A stretch of 64,000 nucleotides of DNA from Paraeggerthella hongkongensis (GCF_003726035.1 NZ_QICD01000004.1:82103-146102); one strand, 5' to 3'; positions 43,319 to 53,371 are shown, numbered from the stretch's first letter. The notes: generated from the sequence alone by a model not told the origin. A program made the numbers and translations.

Positions 43319-44575
43319 ATGACGCGGGTTTACTCGTATACCAAGCCGATCGAGGCCGATATGGTGGATGCGTTTTGCGTGCTTCAGAAGGGGTTCACCG
43401 ATCAGTTCGTGTACTACTGCAAGGATCGGCCGATTCGTTTCATGGGGTTGGGCCGCTGCATTGCGCTGCCGTCGCTGGCCGACGTGGAGTGCGATCTTGA
43501 GGGCCCCGTAGCGCAGCAGCCCGTGTTCTTTTCCTTCAACCGCTTTGATGCCGATAATCCGTCGCCTACCGACGAGCTGTTCGAAGCGTTTCCCCGTTTG
43601 CGGTTCATGTTGCCGGAAATCGTGCTGATCGAAACCGAAGAGGGCGTGCACGTGCAGGTCAATTCGCTCGGGCCCGTGTATGCCGGGCGCGTCGAGCGAT
43701 TCGAGCGACAGGCTCTTTCGGCCCCCAAGCGCCGTCGCGAAACCATTCCCTATCGCGTGGAGCCCGATTCGCGCGAGGCGTGGCGCGACGCCGTGGGCGC
43801 CGGCCTGGCCGCTATCGAGTGCGGACGCGTGGACAAGGTGGTGCTGTCTCGTCGGCAAAAACTGGTTGCCGATCGCCCCTTTTCGTCCAAGGATCTGCTG
43901 GTCAACCTTATCGACGGCCAGGCTCGCGGCACGGTGTTGCTGTATCGCTACGCCGACGTGTTCTTTTGCGGCTGTACGCCCGAGCTGCTCGTGCGCAAGC
44001 GCGGTGCCGAAGTGGAGAGCATGTGCCTGGCGGGCACGTGTCCGGCCGGCGCGACCGAAAAGGAGCGCGGCTCCTTGGCCGACGAGTTGATGCGCGATTC
44101 GAAGAATCGCGCGGAGCACGACTACGTGGTTCAGTTTATCCGCGAAGTGTTCCGCCGCACGTGCTACGACGTGGACGTGCCCGACCGGCCTGGCATTCTC
44201 TCGCTTACGCATGTGCAGCACCTGTTCACGCCTGCGCGCGCCCGTATGCTCGAGGGCGTTGACCTGTGGACGATGATGGGGGATCTGCATCCTACGCCGG
44301 CCGTGGCGGGGACGCCGGTGGGCGAAGCGCAGATGCTCATTCGTCGTATCGAGGCGTACAACCGCGGGTTTTTCGCGGGTGCGTGCGGGTACGTGGACGG
44401 AGCCGGCGATGGAGAGTTTTCCGTTGCTTTGCGCACGGGCGTGTTCGACGGCGAGATCGGCTGGGTGTACGCCGGTTGCGGCATTGTTGCCGGTAGCGAT
44501 GCCGATGACGAGTACGATGAGATAGGCATGAAGCTGAAAACCGTGTTGAGCGCATTCGAAGGGAGCGAACTATGA
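43319..44575 (+). CDS. menF: Isochorismate synthase
   Basis: A 418-aa chorismate-binding enzyme that converts chorismate to isochorismate, the first committed step of menaquinone synthesis. It shows DKVVLSRRQKL, FCGCTPELLVRKRG, LAGTCPAGAT, ELMRDSKNRAEHDYVV, LHPTPAVAGTPVGEA and ALRTGVFDG, all MST-family signatures. GGAGG precedes the ATG at 43319. It overlaps menD by ATGA, so the two are translationally coupled. A candidate -10 (TAGAAT) lies near 43249. Confidence 0.92.
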   Translation: MTRVYSYTKPIEADMVDAFCVLQKGFTDQFVYYCKDRPIRFMGLGRCIALPSLADVECDLEGPVAQQPVFFSFNRFDADNPSPTDELFEAFPRLRFMLPEIVLIETEEGVHVQVNSLGPVYAGRVERFERQALSAPKRRRETIPYRVEPDSREAWRDAVGAGLAAIECGRVDKVVLSRRQKLVADRPFSSKDLLVNLIDGQARGTVLLYRYADVFFCGCTPELLVRKRGAEVESMCLAGTCPAGATEKERGSLADELMRDSKNRAEHDYVVQFIREVFRRTCYDVDVPDRPGILSLTHVQHLFTPARARMLEGVDLWTMMGDLHPTPAVAGTPVGEAQMLIRRIEAYNRGFFAGACGYVDGAGDGEFSVALRTGVFDGEIGWVYAGCGIVAGSDADDEYDEIGMKLKTVLSAFEGSEL

Positions 44576-46479
44576 GCGGGGCGATGGGGCGGGATGAGAC
44601 AAAGGGACGGGGTCAATGTCTCATTACCTCTCGTAATGAGACATTGACCCCGTCCCTTTGTCTCATCCAGGCTTGCTCAACCGGCTCCTTTTTGGGGGCG
44701 TTTTTCGACGAGCTGACGCGTTGGGGCGTCCGCGACGTGGTGGTGAGCCCCGGATCTCGTTCTACGCCGCTGTCGATGACCGCGTACGAGCTGTCGCGCC
44801 GCGCGCCCGAGCGCATGCGGGTGTTCGTGGATGTGGACGAACGGGGCGCTGCGTTTTTCGCCCTTGGGTTGGCGAAGGCCAGCGGCCGCCCTGCGGCGGT
44901 CATCTGCACGTCGGGGTCGGCGGTGGCGAACTACTATCCCGCCGTCCTTGAGGCGGAGTCGTCGCGCGTGCCGCTGATCGTCTTGACGGGCGACCGTCCG
45001 CCTCGTTTGCAGGGGTTGGGCGCGCCGCAAACGTGCGACCAGCTCAACGCATACGGCAATCATGTTCGTGCGTTCAGGCAGATGCCCCTGCCCTCCGCCG
45101 ACCCAGCGGCCGTGAGCTTCGTCCGCCAGGCGGCGCGCGAAGCGTGCATCGCGTCTCTGGGCGAAGGGATGCTTCCCGATGGCAGCTCCCGATTGGCGGC
45201 AGCATGTTGGGGCGGTCCCGTGCACCTCAACTTTCCGTTCGACGAACCGCTCAAACCCGACCTTTCTGGGGAGGGGGTGTTTGACGCCGGCAGATCTTCG
45301 TCAGAAGCGTTTGGGGTCATGCGTCCGCGTGCATCGTTTGGCATGCAAGATGCCGCACTCGTTTCTTCGTTGCTTGCCAACCGCCGTACGCTCGTGTTGG
45401 CAGGGGAAGGCTCGTGCGCGACGGAGTTCGAGGCGCGCAAGGTGCTTGCGTGGGCCGAGGCGTTCGATCTCCCTGTTTTGGCAGATCCGCTTTCCGGTCT
45501 GCGCTGCTTTGCGGACAACGCGGTGATCGACAACTACGATTCTCTGTTCGGTGTTGGCGGGTCGGTTCCTGAAGAGCGTGCTCCGCAGGCGGTTATCCGC
45601 TTCGGACGTTTTCCGGTGTCGAAGAAGACGACGCAAATGGTGGCGTCGCTTCGTCCGATGCAGATTGTCGTCGATCCGCTTGAGACGCGCGATTGCAATG
45701 CGGCCACTGATCTGTTCGTGCGTTGCAAGCCGGTCGAGTTCGCCGGGTCGTTGCGCGTGGCTTGCGACCTGGGAACGGTCGACCATGAGCCTTCGGAACG
45801 GCAGCGGGATTTCGCAGGCGCGTGGAAAGCCGCGAACGATGCGGCGCGAACCCGCTTGATCGCGGCTGATTCTGTGGAGGCGGGCTTCGAAGGTGCGTTC
45901 GTGCGGCGCGTCGTGGAACTTGCGCCTGTCGGGTCGTGCTTGTTCGCAGCCAACTCCATGAGCGTGCGCGCCGTTGACACGTTCTGTCTCAAGGGCGGCA
46001 AGTCTTTGACGGTGCTATGCAACCGCGGGTTGAACGGCATCGACGGCACGGTGTCCACGGCGCTGGGCGCCGCTCAATCGTTCGCTCAAACCACGCTGCT
46101 CACGGGCGATCTCACCCTGCTGCACGACGTGAACGCCCTTGCCCTGCAGCGCGAGCTGCGCGTTCAAGCGGCGCAGGGCGGCGGTTCGCGCAGCGTCGTG
46201 ATCGTGCTGCTCAACAACAACGGCGGCGGCATCTTCGACATGCTGCCCCAGAAGTCCGACGAGGACTACTTCGAGCGGCTGTTCCTCACTCCGCAAGACG
46301 TCGATTTTGCTGCCGCTGCGCAAGCGTTTCGCGTACCCTATCGACGTGCCGAGACCGTTTCTCAGTTCGATGAAGCGTACCGGGCGTGTCTTGGCGTTCC
46401 GGGCATCAGCCTGATCGAGGTTCCGGTTCCTCTGGAAGGCCTGCGGGAGCGATATGCACCGTATTGGAATCTTTCCTAA
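44572..46479 (+). CDS. menD: 2-succinyl-5-enolpyruvyl-6-hydroxy-3-cyclohexene-1-carboxylate synthase
   Basis: A 635-aa ThDP-dependent enzyme joining 2-oxoglutarate and isochorismate. It shows DVVVSPGSRSTPLS (Pyr domain), CTSGSAVANYYPAVLEA, VLTGDRPPRLQGLGAPQT, and the ThDP/Mg segment GDLTLLHDVNAL with LLNNNGGGIF. The ATG at 44572 overlaps the menF stop. Residues ~7-31 are encoded by the 36-bp-arm hairpin at 44592-44668, so the N-terminus is ~25-30 residues longer than usual and starts with sequence foreign to the family. The catalytic part looks intact. Confidence 0.92.
   Translation: MSGAMGRDETKGRGQCLITSRNETLTPSLCLIQACSTGSFLGAFFDELTRWGVRDVVVSPGSRSTPLSMTAYELSRRAPERMRVFVDVDERGAAFFALGLAKASGRPAAVICTSGSAVANYYPAVLEAESSRVPLIVLTGDRPPRLQGLGAPQTCDQLNAYGNHVRAFRQMPLPSADPAAVSFVRQAAREACIASLGEGMLPDGSSRLAAACWGGPVHLNFPFDEPLKPDLSGEGVFDAGRSSSEAFGVMRPRASFGMQDAALVSSLLANRRTLVLAGEGSCATEFEARKVLAWAEAFDLPVLADPLSGLRCFADNAVIDNYDSLFGVGGSVPEERAPQAVIRFGRFPVSKKTTQMVASLRPMQIVVDPLETRDCNAATDLFVRCKPVEFAGSLRVACDLGTVDHEPSERQRDFAGAWKAANDAARTRLIAADSVEAGFEGAFVRRVVELAPVGSCLFAANSMSVRAVDTFCLKGGKSLTVLCNRGLNGIDGTVSTALGAAQSFAQTTLLTGDLTLLHDVNALALQRELRVQAAQGGGSRSVVIVLLNNNGGGIFDMLPQKSDEDYFERLFLTPQDVDFAAAAQAFRVPYRRAETVSQFDEAYRACLGVPGISLIEVPVPLEGLRERYAPYWNLS
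44592..44668. repeat. Perfect 36-bp inverted-repeat hairpin, copy B, inside the 5' end of menD
   Basis: The arms 44592-44627 and 44633-44668 are exact reverse complements with a 5-nt spacer. They contain GAGACAAAGGGACGGGGTC, the same family as 17751-17834. The hairpin lies 20 nt after the menD start and is read through in frame. Confidence 0.88.
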
Positions 46480-46565
46480 TGGGAGCCGATGCGCGTGCGC
46501 TGTGCCGGTCGAACCCGGTAGGTGCCCGTTAGTTGCCTGTTTGTGCCGTGCGGCTTGGAGGTTCG

Positions 46566-47504
46566 ATGAGCGAGGTTTTTCAGCATGAGAGCAGCTTTGA
46601 TGTTCGCGACGTGCGCTACCGCTACCTGATCTGGACGGGGGCTTGCCAATCGCGCCCTCCGGTTATTTTGCTGCACGGGTTTTCCCAAAGTGCCGACTCG
46701 TGGGACCAAGTTGCTCCCTTGCTTGCTTGCCACCGCACGGTATATGCGCTTGACCTGGTTGGACATGGCGGATCAACTGCTCCCGCGGATTCGTTTTTCT
46801 ATGCGCTGCAAGCCCAAGGGGAAGCCCTGCTTGCGTTTGTCGCGCACGTGGCGGCGGAAAACGGCGGGCGCCGTCCTGCGGTGATCGGGTATTCGATGGG
46901 CGGTCGTGTTGCGTTGTCTTCCCTGGTCAAGCAGCCGGGCGAGTTTTCTCGTGCGGTGAGCTCGCTTGTTCTGGAAAGCGTTGGGCTTGGGTTCGCCGCC
47001 GATGCTGACCGCGCGTGCGCGGCGGATCGCGACGCGGCCAACGCCGCTCGCCTGCGGGAGCGGGGCGTTGAGGAGTTCATGAACGCATGGGAGCGCCTTC
47101 CCCTGTTCGCGTCTGAGCGGCATTTGCCTTCGAACGTGCGGTCCCATGTGCGGGCCGGCCGGCTCGCCAACGATGCGGAGGCGCTTGCGCGCACGTTCGA
47201 GCATGCCGGCCAGCATTCGATGCCAGCGCGCAAAGAGGTGCTTTCCGCGCTGGCTGCCGTTTGCGACCAGGGAGTTTCGGTTCAGTATCTGACCGGGTCT
47301 CTCGATCGGAAGTACACTGCGTTGTCCGAAGAACTGCGCTGCGTTCCCGGCGTTGCCGTCGAAACGGTTCGGGGTTCAGGACATAACGTGCATTTGGAAG
47401 TGCCGGCGGATTTCGTTCGATGCGTCGAGGCGTTCCTGGCCGCCGAGCCCTGCGATCCGCACGCCGGCCAGACGTTTGCCGGCATGGAGATGATTCTTGA
47501 CTGA
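46566..47504 (+). CDS. menH: 2-succinyl-6-hydroxy-2,4-cyclohexadiene-1-carboxylate synthase (alpha/beta hydrolase)
   Basis: A 312-aa alpha/beta-hydrolase with VILLHGFSQSADSW (oxyanion), LDLVGHGGS, the nucleophile elbow GYSMGGRVALS, and the catalytic His in GSGHNVHLE. It removes pyruvate from SEPHCHC, the third menaquinone step. Placement between menD and menB supports MenH over a generic hydrolase. TTGGAGG precedes the ATG at 46566. About 87 nt separate it from menD. Confidence 0.85.
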   Translation: MSEVFQHESSFDVRDVRYRYLIWTGACQSRPPVILLHGFSQSADSWDQVAPLLACHRTVYALDLVGHGGSTAPADSFFYALQAQGEALLAFVAHVAAENGGRRPAVIGYSMGGRVALSSLVKQPGEFSRAVSSLVLESVGLGFAADADRACAADRDAANAARLRERGVEEFMNAWERLPLFASERHLPSNVRSHVRAGRLANDAEALARTFEHAGQHSMPARKEVLSALAAVCDQGVSVQYLTGSLDRKYTALSEELRCVPGVAVETVRGSGHNVHLEVPADFVRCVEAFLAAEPCDPHAGQTFAGMEMILD

Positions 47505-47851
47505 GCGATTTTTCCCGCAATGTTGCGCATGGTCCAATGCTTCCAAAAGCGGCATCCCCGTGAACTGGAATGATGGGACGCGGTTTTCAAGGGGAAGGCG
47601 ACGAAGGGACCTGCAGCTCGGAGAGCGCAACATTTCGTGCGAAATCGAGCAACAAGCATCGCCATCCGGCTGTTGACCGCAGCGCGCTGACGGGCGCCTT
47701 CCCGCCGATGCCTCGGGCCGCATCGTTTCTTTTCGGAGATATTCTGCGGGAAGATGCACCCTTCCCCATTACGCGGTACTATGAGATCATCCAACCGACA
47801 ACCTCCCATACGGCGTGCGCGGCTGACCGGGTGCGCAATGAAAGGACGGCC
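47505..47851 (+). other. 347-bp spacer between menH and menB
   Basis: An open frame continues upstream of menB through this stretch, but it has no ribosome site or conserved sequence, so I do not call it coding. No clear promoter, terminator or known riboswitch is visible. The spacing may mark a separate transcription unit for menB-menE/C. Confidence 0.4.
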
Positions 47852-48691
47852 ATGAGCGATAGTGTGTGGCAGGCAGGTAAATCGTATCGCGAGATCGTAT
47901 ACGAAACATGCGAAGGCATCGCCAAGATCACCATCAATCGTCCTGAACGTCGCAACGCGTTCACTCCGCTTACCGTGACAGAGCTTTACGACGCTTTCAG
48001 CGCAGCACGCGACGACGCCTCGGTGGGGGTCATCATGTTGACCGGCGCGAACCACGATGGTCGTCCCGAAGACCAGGCGTTCTGCTCCGGCGGTGACCAG
48101 AAGATCCGCGGCAACGGCGGCTATGTGGGCGAGGACAACATCCCTCGTCTGAACGTGCTCGATTTGCAGCGCCTCATTCGCGTGGTGCCCAAGCCCGTTA
48201 TCGCCATGGTGAACGGCTACGCCATCGGCGGCGGCCACGTGCTGCATATTCTGTGCGACCTGTCCATTGCGGCCGAAACGGCCAAGTTCGGCCAGACGGG
48301 TCCGAAGGTCGGCAGCTTCGACGCTGGTTACGGCGCGGGCTATCTGGCCAACATCGTAGGCCAGAAGAAGGCGCGCGAAATCTGGTACCTGTGCCGGCAG
48401 TACACGGCGGCCGAAGCTTTGGACATGGGCCTGGTCAATAAGGTGGTCCCCTTCGACCGGCTCGAACAGGAGTGCGTGAGCTGGGCCCGTGAGATGCTGC
48501 AGTTCAGCCCCACGGCTCTGCGCTTCATGAAGGCGTCGTTCAATGCCGCGACGGACGGCTTGGCCGGCATCCAGCAGCTTGCCGGCGATGCGACGCTTCT
48601 GTATTACACGACGGACGAGGCGAAGGAAGGTCGCGACGCGTTCAAGGAGCATCGCGCGCCCGACTTCACTCAGTTCCCGAAGTTTCCCTAA
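47852..48691 (+). CDS. menB: 1,4-dihydroxy-2-naphthoyl-CoA synthase
   Basis: A 279-aa crotonase-fold enzyme that closes the naphthoquinone ring from o-succinylbenzoyl-CoA. It has [25 protein letters not shown] (oxyanion), [26 protein letters not shown] and [13 protein letters not shown], all diagnostic of MenB. The length is typical. AAAGGACGGCC precedes the ATG. The next gene, menE/C, makes its substrate. Confidence 0.97.
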   Translation: MSDSVWQAGKSYREIVYETCEGIAKITINRPERRNAFTPLTVTELYDAFSAARDDASVGVIMLTGANHDGRPEDQAFCSGGDQKIRGNGGYVGEDNIPRLNVLDLQRLIRVVPKPVIAMVNGYAIGGGHVLHILCDLSIAAETAKFGQTGPKVGSFDAGYGAGYLANIVGQKKAREIWYLCRQYTAAEALDMGLVNKVVPFDRLEQECVSWAREMLQFSPTALRFMKASFNAATDGLAGIQQLAGDATLLYYTTDEAKEGRDAFKEHRAPDFTQFPKFP

Positions 48692-48798
48692 GATGGTGAA
48701 TCCTGGCGCGCGGCGACGTTGGCGCGCCAGGCACGATGATAGTGCCTGGCCGTTGCGGCCAGCGACGAAGTGCTTGAGAGGCGGGGCGGAGTGCGGCG

Positions 48799-51621
48799 AT
48801 GATCGGCGCATTTGAAAGCATGGTGCGGCAGTGCCCGCAACGGACGTGCTTCACGTACGTTGACGAAGCGGGTGCGGAGCTGTCGTTTTCGTATCGCGAA
48901 ACGCGGATGCTGTCTGCGGCCATCGCGCGCAACTTGCAGTCTCATGGAGCGAATCCGGGAGACTGCCTTGTCGTCGATCTGCCGAACTGCCCTGCGTACG
49001 TGTTCCTTATGCTGGCTGCCGCGTACGGCGGCTTCACGCTGATAGCTCTCAACAATCGTTTGACGAGCGCCGAGAAGATGAGTCGCGTCATGGAGGTGGA
49101 GCGTACGTCCGATGCGCGCATCGCCGCCCGTATCGACGAGGACAACGTGAAGCGCGTGCTCGATCGGGCGTCGGCGCTTCTTGCTGGCGAAGAATCTACC
49201 GCGCCGTCTGCGTCGCGCGGTTCCGCTCGGCCGAGCCGACCGACGTTCTCCACGCTTGTTGCGGCCGCTTCGGCCGAGGCTCGCTCTACGAAGGCCCTGG
49301 GAAGGGCGGGCACGGGCAGGGCTTCCGCCCGCCGACGCGATGCCGTTGCTCGCCAGGATGCTCTTGAGGGCATCATCCACTTTGCCGAGCATGCCGCGCA
49401 CGTGTTCGATTCCAGCATGCGAGCCGTGATCATGTTCACCTCGGGAACGACTGGTCGCGCAAAAGCGGTGCCTCTCACCTGGGACAACGTGTGCCGTTCC
49501 TCGGAGGTGTCCAACATCGCTCTCAACCGTCGGGCCGAAGGGCTGTGGCAAGCGGCGCTGCCGCTGTACCACATAGGCGGGTTCCAGGTGGTGGTCCGCA
49601 GCTTTTTGAACAACAACGGCTTCGTGCTGTACCGCCGTTTCGATGCCGACCGCCTGTTGAGCGACGCTGCAAGCAAGGGCGCTACGCACGTGTCGGTGGT
49701 GGACAAGATGCTGCAGGATCTGCTTGCTTCGAGCCGTGCGGAAACGCTGAAGCGCTACGCCTGCATTCTTTTGGGCGGCGGGGCAACGAACCCGCAAACG
49801 CTCGAGCGTTCCTGCGCGTTGGGTCTTCGCGTGTACGCAAGCTACGGCATGACCGAAACTTCAAGTCAGATCGCCCACGCCCAGGTCACGTCTTCATTCC
49901 AGGGTGGGCTGCGCCTGCTTCCCGGTTACAAGGCCCGCATTGTCGATCCGGGCGAGGATGGTTTCGGCCGCTTGGCGGTGAAGGGTCCCGGCGTGTTCGC
50001 GGGGTACTTGAACGCTCGCGCGGCTCATACGGTAGACGGGTACTTCCTCACGGGGGACACCGCCGCCATGTACCAGGGCTCCATCTACGTGAAGGAACGC
50101 ACCGAGGACATGTTCGTCTCGGGCGGGGAAAACATCTATCCCGCCGAGATCAAGGAGCAGCTTCTGCGTGTTCCGGGGGTCGCCGATGCGCATGTGTTCG
50201 GAGTTCCCGACGAGCGATGGGGGCGCCGACCCGTGGCGTTCATAGAACGCGAGCGGGCGCAGGAGGCATCAAGGTCGTCTGCGCTGGACAACTGCCGATT
50301 CGCGCATGCCGTGCGCGCTCATCTGGCGCCTCGGCTCTCGAAGCTGTACCTGCCGAAGCACGTGTGCGTACTTGACGAGTTTCCGCGCAGCGGCATTGGC
50401 AAGGTAGATCGCGCTGCCCTCGAAAAGCTGTATGACCAGCGCATCGAGGTGGTGCGCGTAACCCTGCACCGCATTCGCCTGCCCTTCGAGCGCCCCTTTA
50501 AAACTCCGAAGGGCGTGATGGCCCAGCGCGAGTCCATCATCGTGGAAGTGACCGACCATGCCGGCCGTACCGGGTTGGGCGAGTGCGTCGCGTTCCCGAC
50601 GGACTGGTATCTACCGGAAACGCTCGATCAGGATGCGCGGATTCTGCGGGACGTGCTGGCGCCCCTGGTGCTGCGCGCGACGATGCTCCATCCAAGCGAG
50701 GCATCTGCCCTGTTTGCCACGCAGCCCGAATCGGCTTCGTTTCCCTTGGCGTGCGGCGCCATGGAGCCTGCCCTGTGGGATTTGTACGGCAAGATAGTCG
50801 GCAAGCCGTTGTGGCAGCTCATAGGCGGGTCGAACAAGAAGTCGCCGCGCATCGGGGGACCGCTGTCCGCCTCCGTTTCCGCCGGGGCGGTTTTGGGGTT
50901 GGCCTCCGAAGCCGACACGGTAGCCTCGGCGCGCCGTTGCGTGGAGGCGGGCTACCGGCGCGTGAAGCTGAAGGTGGCCCCCGGTACGCTTGGATGCGTG
51001 CGCGCGGTGCGCGAGGCGTTTCCCGACCTCGTCATTACGCTTGATGCGAACCAGAGCTTTTCCGATCGCGACGCGGACGAGCTGCGCGCGCTCGACGCTT
51101 GCAATGTGGCTTGGATCGAGGAGCCGCTTGATCCCCGTCGCGTTTCGGGATCGGATTCCGCAGACGTCTTCACCAGACTGGCGCGGCTGCAAAGAACCAT
51201 GCGAACCCCGCTGTGCCTTGACGAGTCGATTGCCCGTCCGGCGGATCTTGCCCGCGCGCTTTCGCACCCCGAACTGAAGTGCTATGCCGTGAAAATCGGC
51301 AAGTTCGGGGGCGTGCAGCCTGCGCTCGACTTTGCGAACGCAGCGGCCGAGCGCGGCATAGATGTATGGATGGGGGGCATGTACGACACGGGCGTCTCCA
51401 AGCGCCTGCACGCTGCGTTCCAGACGCTGCCCAACGTTACGGCGCCGGGAGACATAGGATCGACCGCTCGTTATTTCTCGCATGACGTGACCGATCCTCC
51501 GTACACGGCCGAACGCGGCCTGGTCACGTTGAACCGGGAAGGCAACCCATACGGCATAGGATGCGATCTTAACCGCTCGGTTCTGGCGAACGTGCTTGTT
51601 GGTCGGACAACGGTCGAATAG
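48799..51621 (+). CDS. menE-menC: Fused o-succinylbenzoate-CoA ligase and o-succinylbenzoate synthase (MenE-MenC)
   Basis: A 940-aa two-domain protein. Residues 1-545 are an acyl-adenylate ligase (MenE): IMFTSGTTGRAK near 211-222, YGMTETSSQ near 349, YFLTGD near 415, and the catalytic Lys in SGIGKVDR near 535. Residues ~548-940 are an enolase-superfamily OSB synthase (MenC): Lys723-Leu-Lys725, metal ligands Asp749, Glu774 and Asp808, and the second acid/base Lys in VKIGKFGG (Lys832 or 835). One polypeptide would make OSB and then its CoA ester. An Ala/Arg/Ser-rich insertion (about 125-190) interrupts MenE. No stop or frameshift separates the halves. Confidence 0.9.
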   Translation: MIGAFESMVRQCPQRTCFTYVDEAGAELSFSYRETRMLSAAIARNLQSHGANPGDCLVVDLPNCPAYVFLMLAAAYGGFTLIALNNRLTSAEKMSRVMEVERTSDARIAARIDEDNVKRVLDRASALLAGEESTAPSASRGSARPSRPTFSTLVAAASAEARSTKALGRAGTGRASARRRDAVARQDALEGIIHFAEHAAHVFDSSMRAVIMFTSGTTGRAKAVPLTWDNVCRSSEVSNIALNRRAEGLWQAALPLYHIGGFQVVVRSFLNNNGFVLYRRFDADRLLSDAASKGATHVSVVDKMLQDLLASSRAETLKRYACILLGGGATNPQTLERSCALGLRVYASYGMTETSSQIAHAQVTSSFQGGLRLLPGYKARIVDPGEDGFGRLAVKGPGVFAGYLNARAAHTVDGYFLTGDTAAMYQGSIYVKERTEDMFVSGGENIYPAEIKEQLLRVPGVADAHVFGVPDERWGRRPVAFIERERAQEASRSSALDNCRFAHAVRAHLAPRLSKLYLPKHVCVLDEFPRSGIGKVDRAALEKLYDQRIEVVRVTLHRIRLPFERPFKTPKGVMAQRESIIVEVTDHAGRTGLGECVAFPTDWYLPETLDQDARILRDVLAPLVLRATMLHPSEASALFATQPESASFPLACGAMEPALWDLYGKIVGKPLWQLIGGSNKKSPRIGGPLSASVSAGAVLGLASEADTVASARRCVEAGYRRVKLKVAPGTLGCVRAVREAFPDLVITLDANQSFSDRDADELRALDACNVAWIEEPLDPRRVSGSDSADVFTRLARLQRTMRTPLCLDESIARPADLARALSHPELKCYAVKIGKFGGVQPALDFANAAAERGIDVWMGGMYDTGVSKRLHAAFQTLPNVTAPGDIGSTARYFSHDVTDPPYTAERGLVTLNREGNPYGIGCDLNRSVLANVLVGRTTVE

Positions 51622-51711
51622 CTTTATCCAAAATGTTGCATAACCATCTGTTCGGAAAGCGATGCGGTGGGGTATGATGCACGGTGTCGTACAAAGAGGA
51701 ACGGGGATTTC

Positions 51712-53241
51712 ATGAGCGCACCCGCATCGAATCACGCGGCCGCATCAACTTCTGCGGTGGGATCTGGCAGCATTACAGGAGCGGACGGGTCTTCTGGATC
51801 GCCGCAAATTCATGGCAACTTGGGAATATTTCGCCTGGTCACTACTGTTATTACGCTGATTGTCGGCGGCGGCGTATTTACGCTGGCGGGCGATCAGGCT
51901 GCAGGCGGCGCAAGCGGTGCAGCTATCCTTACGGCATGGAGCATCTCCGGTATCGGCGTGCTGTGCCTGGTGATGACGTTCTATGCACTTTCCCGCATAA
52001 AACCGCAGTTAAAAGGTGGAATTTACAGCTACGCAAGCGCGGGCTTCGGAGACTTCCTGGGATTCAACAGCGCATGGGGCTACTGGATCAGCGCGCTTTT
52101 GTGCACGGTCAGCTTCTCTGCGTTGCTGTTCGGCGCTCTCTCGTACTTCTTCCCCATTTTCGGCGGCGGAACCAACCTGCCTTCCGTAATCGGGGCCAGC
52201 GTTCTCATCTGGTTCTACGTGTTCCTGGTGTCGCGGGGCATCAAAGAGGCCACGGGCGTGAACGCCGTTATCACCATCAGCAAGTTCGTGCCCATTTTCG
52301 TTGCAATCACGGCCATCGTCTTCTTGCAGAAGTTCGATCCGGCGGTGTTCATGGCCAACCTTACCATGGGCTCCGATCCGGGTCTTCCGTTTTTCGATCA
52401 GGTGAGCAGCACCATGATGATCACCATCTGGGTGTTCGTGGGCATCGAGGGCGCCGTTGCCATCTCGGGGCGCGCCAAGAAAGAGCGCGACGTGGGCAAA
52501 GCCACCATCATCGCGTTCGTGTGCGTGCTGGCAATCTATTTGATGGTCAGCATGCTCAGCATGGGCGTCATGCCGCTTTCCCAGCTTGCTCAGCTGGAGA
52601 ACCCGGCCTTGGCCGGCGTCATGGAGTACGCGGTGGGACCGTGGGGCGCCATGCTCATCAACGGCGGCGTTGTGCTGTCGTTGGTCGGCGCTATGCTGGG
52701 CTACACCGTTCTTTCCAGCGAATCGCCGTACGAGGCCGCCGAACAAGGCGTGTTCATCAAGGCGTTCGCGAAGACCAACAAGAAGGGCGCGCCCATCGTC
52801 ACGTTGGTGGTCACGAACATCATCATCGAGGTGTTCCTGATCCTCATGCTGTTCTCCGACAGCACGTATCAATTCTTCTATACGCTTTCGGCGGGCATGA
52901 TCCTGTTGCCGTACCTGCTTTCGGCGGCGTACTTCGCGAAGATCACGTTCACGGAACCGGGGGCGTTCAAAGGCAAGATCGGCGGCAACATCGTTTTGTG
53001 GCGCATCTTCGGCATCGTCGGTGTGTTCTACAGCTTCTTCTTGGCGTGGGCGAGCGGCGCCGTGGGGCTTACCATCATGTCTCTTTTGTACGCGCCCGGC
53101 ATTTTAATGTACATCAAGGGCAAGAAGGAGCGCAACGAGCCTTATTTGCAGAGCACGTGCGACAAGGTGGTCGTAGGCGTTATCTTGCTGGCCGCGGTTG
53201 CTTCCATCGTCTTGATCGCAACCGGTCAGGTTGTTATCTAA
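51712..53241 (+). CDS. Basic amino-acid/polyamine antiporter (APC superfamily, ArcD-like)
   Basis: A 509-aa transporter with about 12-13 helices after a Ser/Ala/Gly-rich N-terminal tail of ~30 residues. The core has TTVITLIVGGGVFTLAGDQ in TM1, GGIYSYASAGFGDFLGF and FVGIEGAVAISGRAKKERDVG, patterns of the APA family that includes arginine:ornithine and lysine:cadaverine exchangers. No arginine-deiminase gene is adjacent, so the substrate is inferred only at family level. The ATG at 51712 is weakly preceded by AAAGAGGAACGGGG. Confidence 0.85.
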   Translation: MSAPASNHAAASTSAVGSGSITGADGSSGSPQIHGNLGIFRLVTTVITLIVGGGVFTLAGDQAAGGASGAAILTAWSISGIGVLCLVMTFYALSRIKPQLKGGIYSYASAGFGDFLGFNSAWGYWISALLCTVSFSALLFGALSYFFPIFGGGTNLPSVIGASVLIWFYVFLVSRGIKEATGVNAVITISKFVPIFVAITAIVFLQKFDPAVFMANLTMGSDPGLPFFDQVSSTMMITIWVFVGIEGAVAISGRAKKERDVGKATIIAFVCVLAIYLMVSMLSMGVMPLSQLAQLENPALAGVMEYAVGPWGAMLINGGVVLSLVGAMLGYTVLSSESPYEAAEQGVFIKAFAKTNKKGAPIVTLVVTNIIIEVFLILMLFSDSTYQFFYTLSAGMILLPYLLSAAYFAKITFTEPGAFKGKIGGNIVLWRIFGIVGVFYSFFLAWASGAVGLTIMSLLYAPGILMYIKGKKERNEPYLQSTCDKVVVGVILLAAVASIVLIATGQVVI

Positions 53242-53371
53242 TTTCTCACGTTCGATCGCGCGCGTTCCTTTACACTGTTCGGCGGAGCTTTTGCAGCCTG
53301 CGGCTGCGTTGTGAAGGAGCGCGCGGCTTCGTGTTGCGCGGCAGACGAATCATGCAAGTACGGAGGAGAAC

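Noticed and set aside
47505..47851. T-box-like ACCGCG/CCC motif upstream of menB
   Set aside because: It appears only on the - strand, where no gene follows, and lacks the specifier loop and GGGTGG element.
53242..53371. Purine riboswitch upstream of xpt-pbuX
   Set aside because: The conserved loop and junction bases of the purine aptamer are not present in this GC-rich leader.
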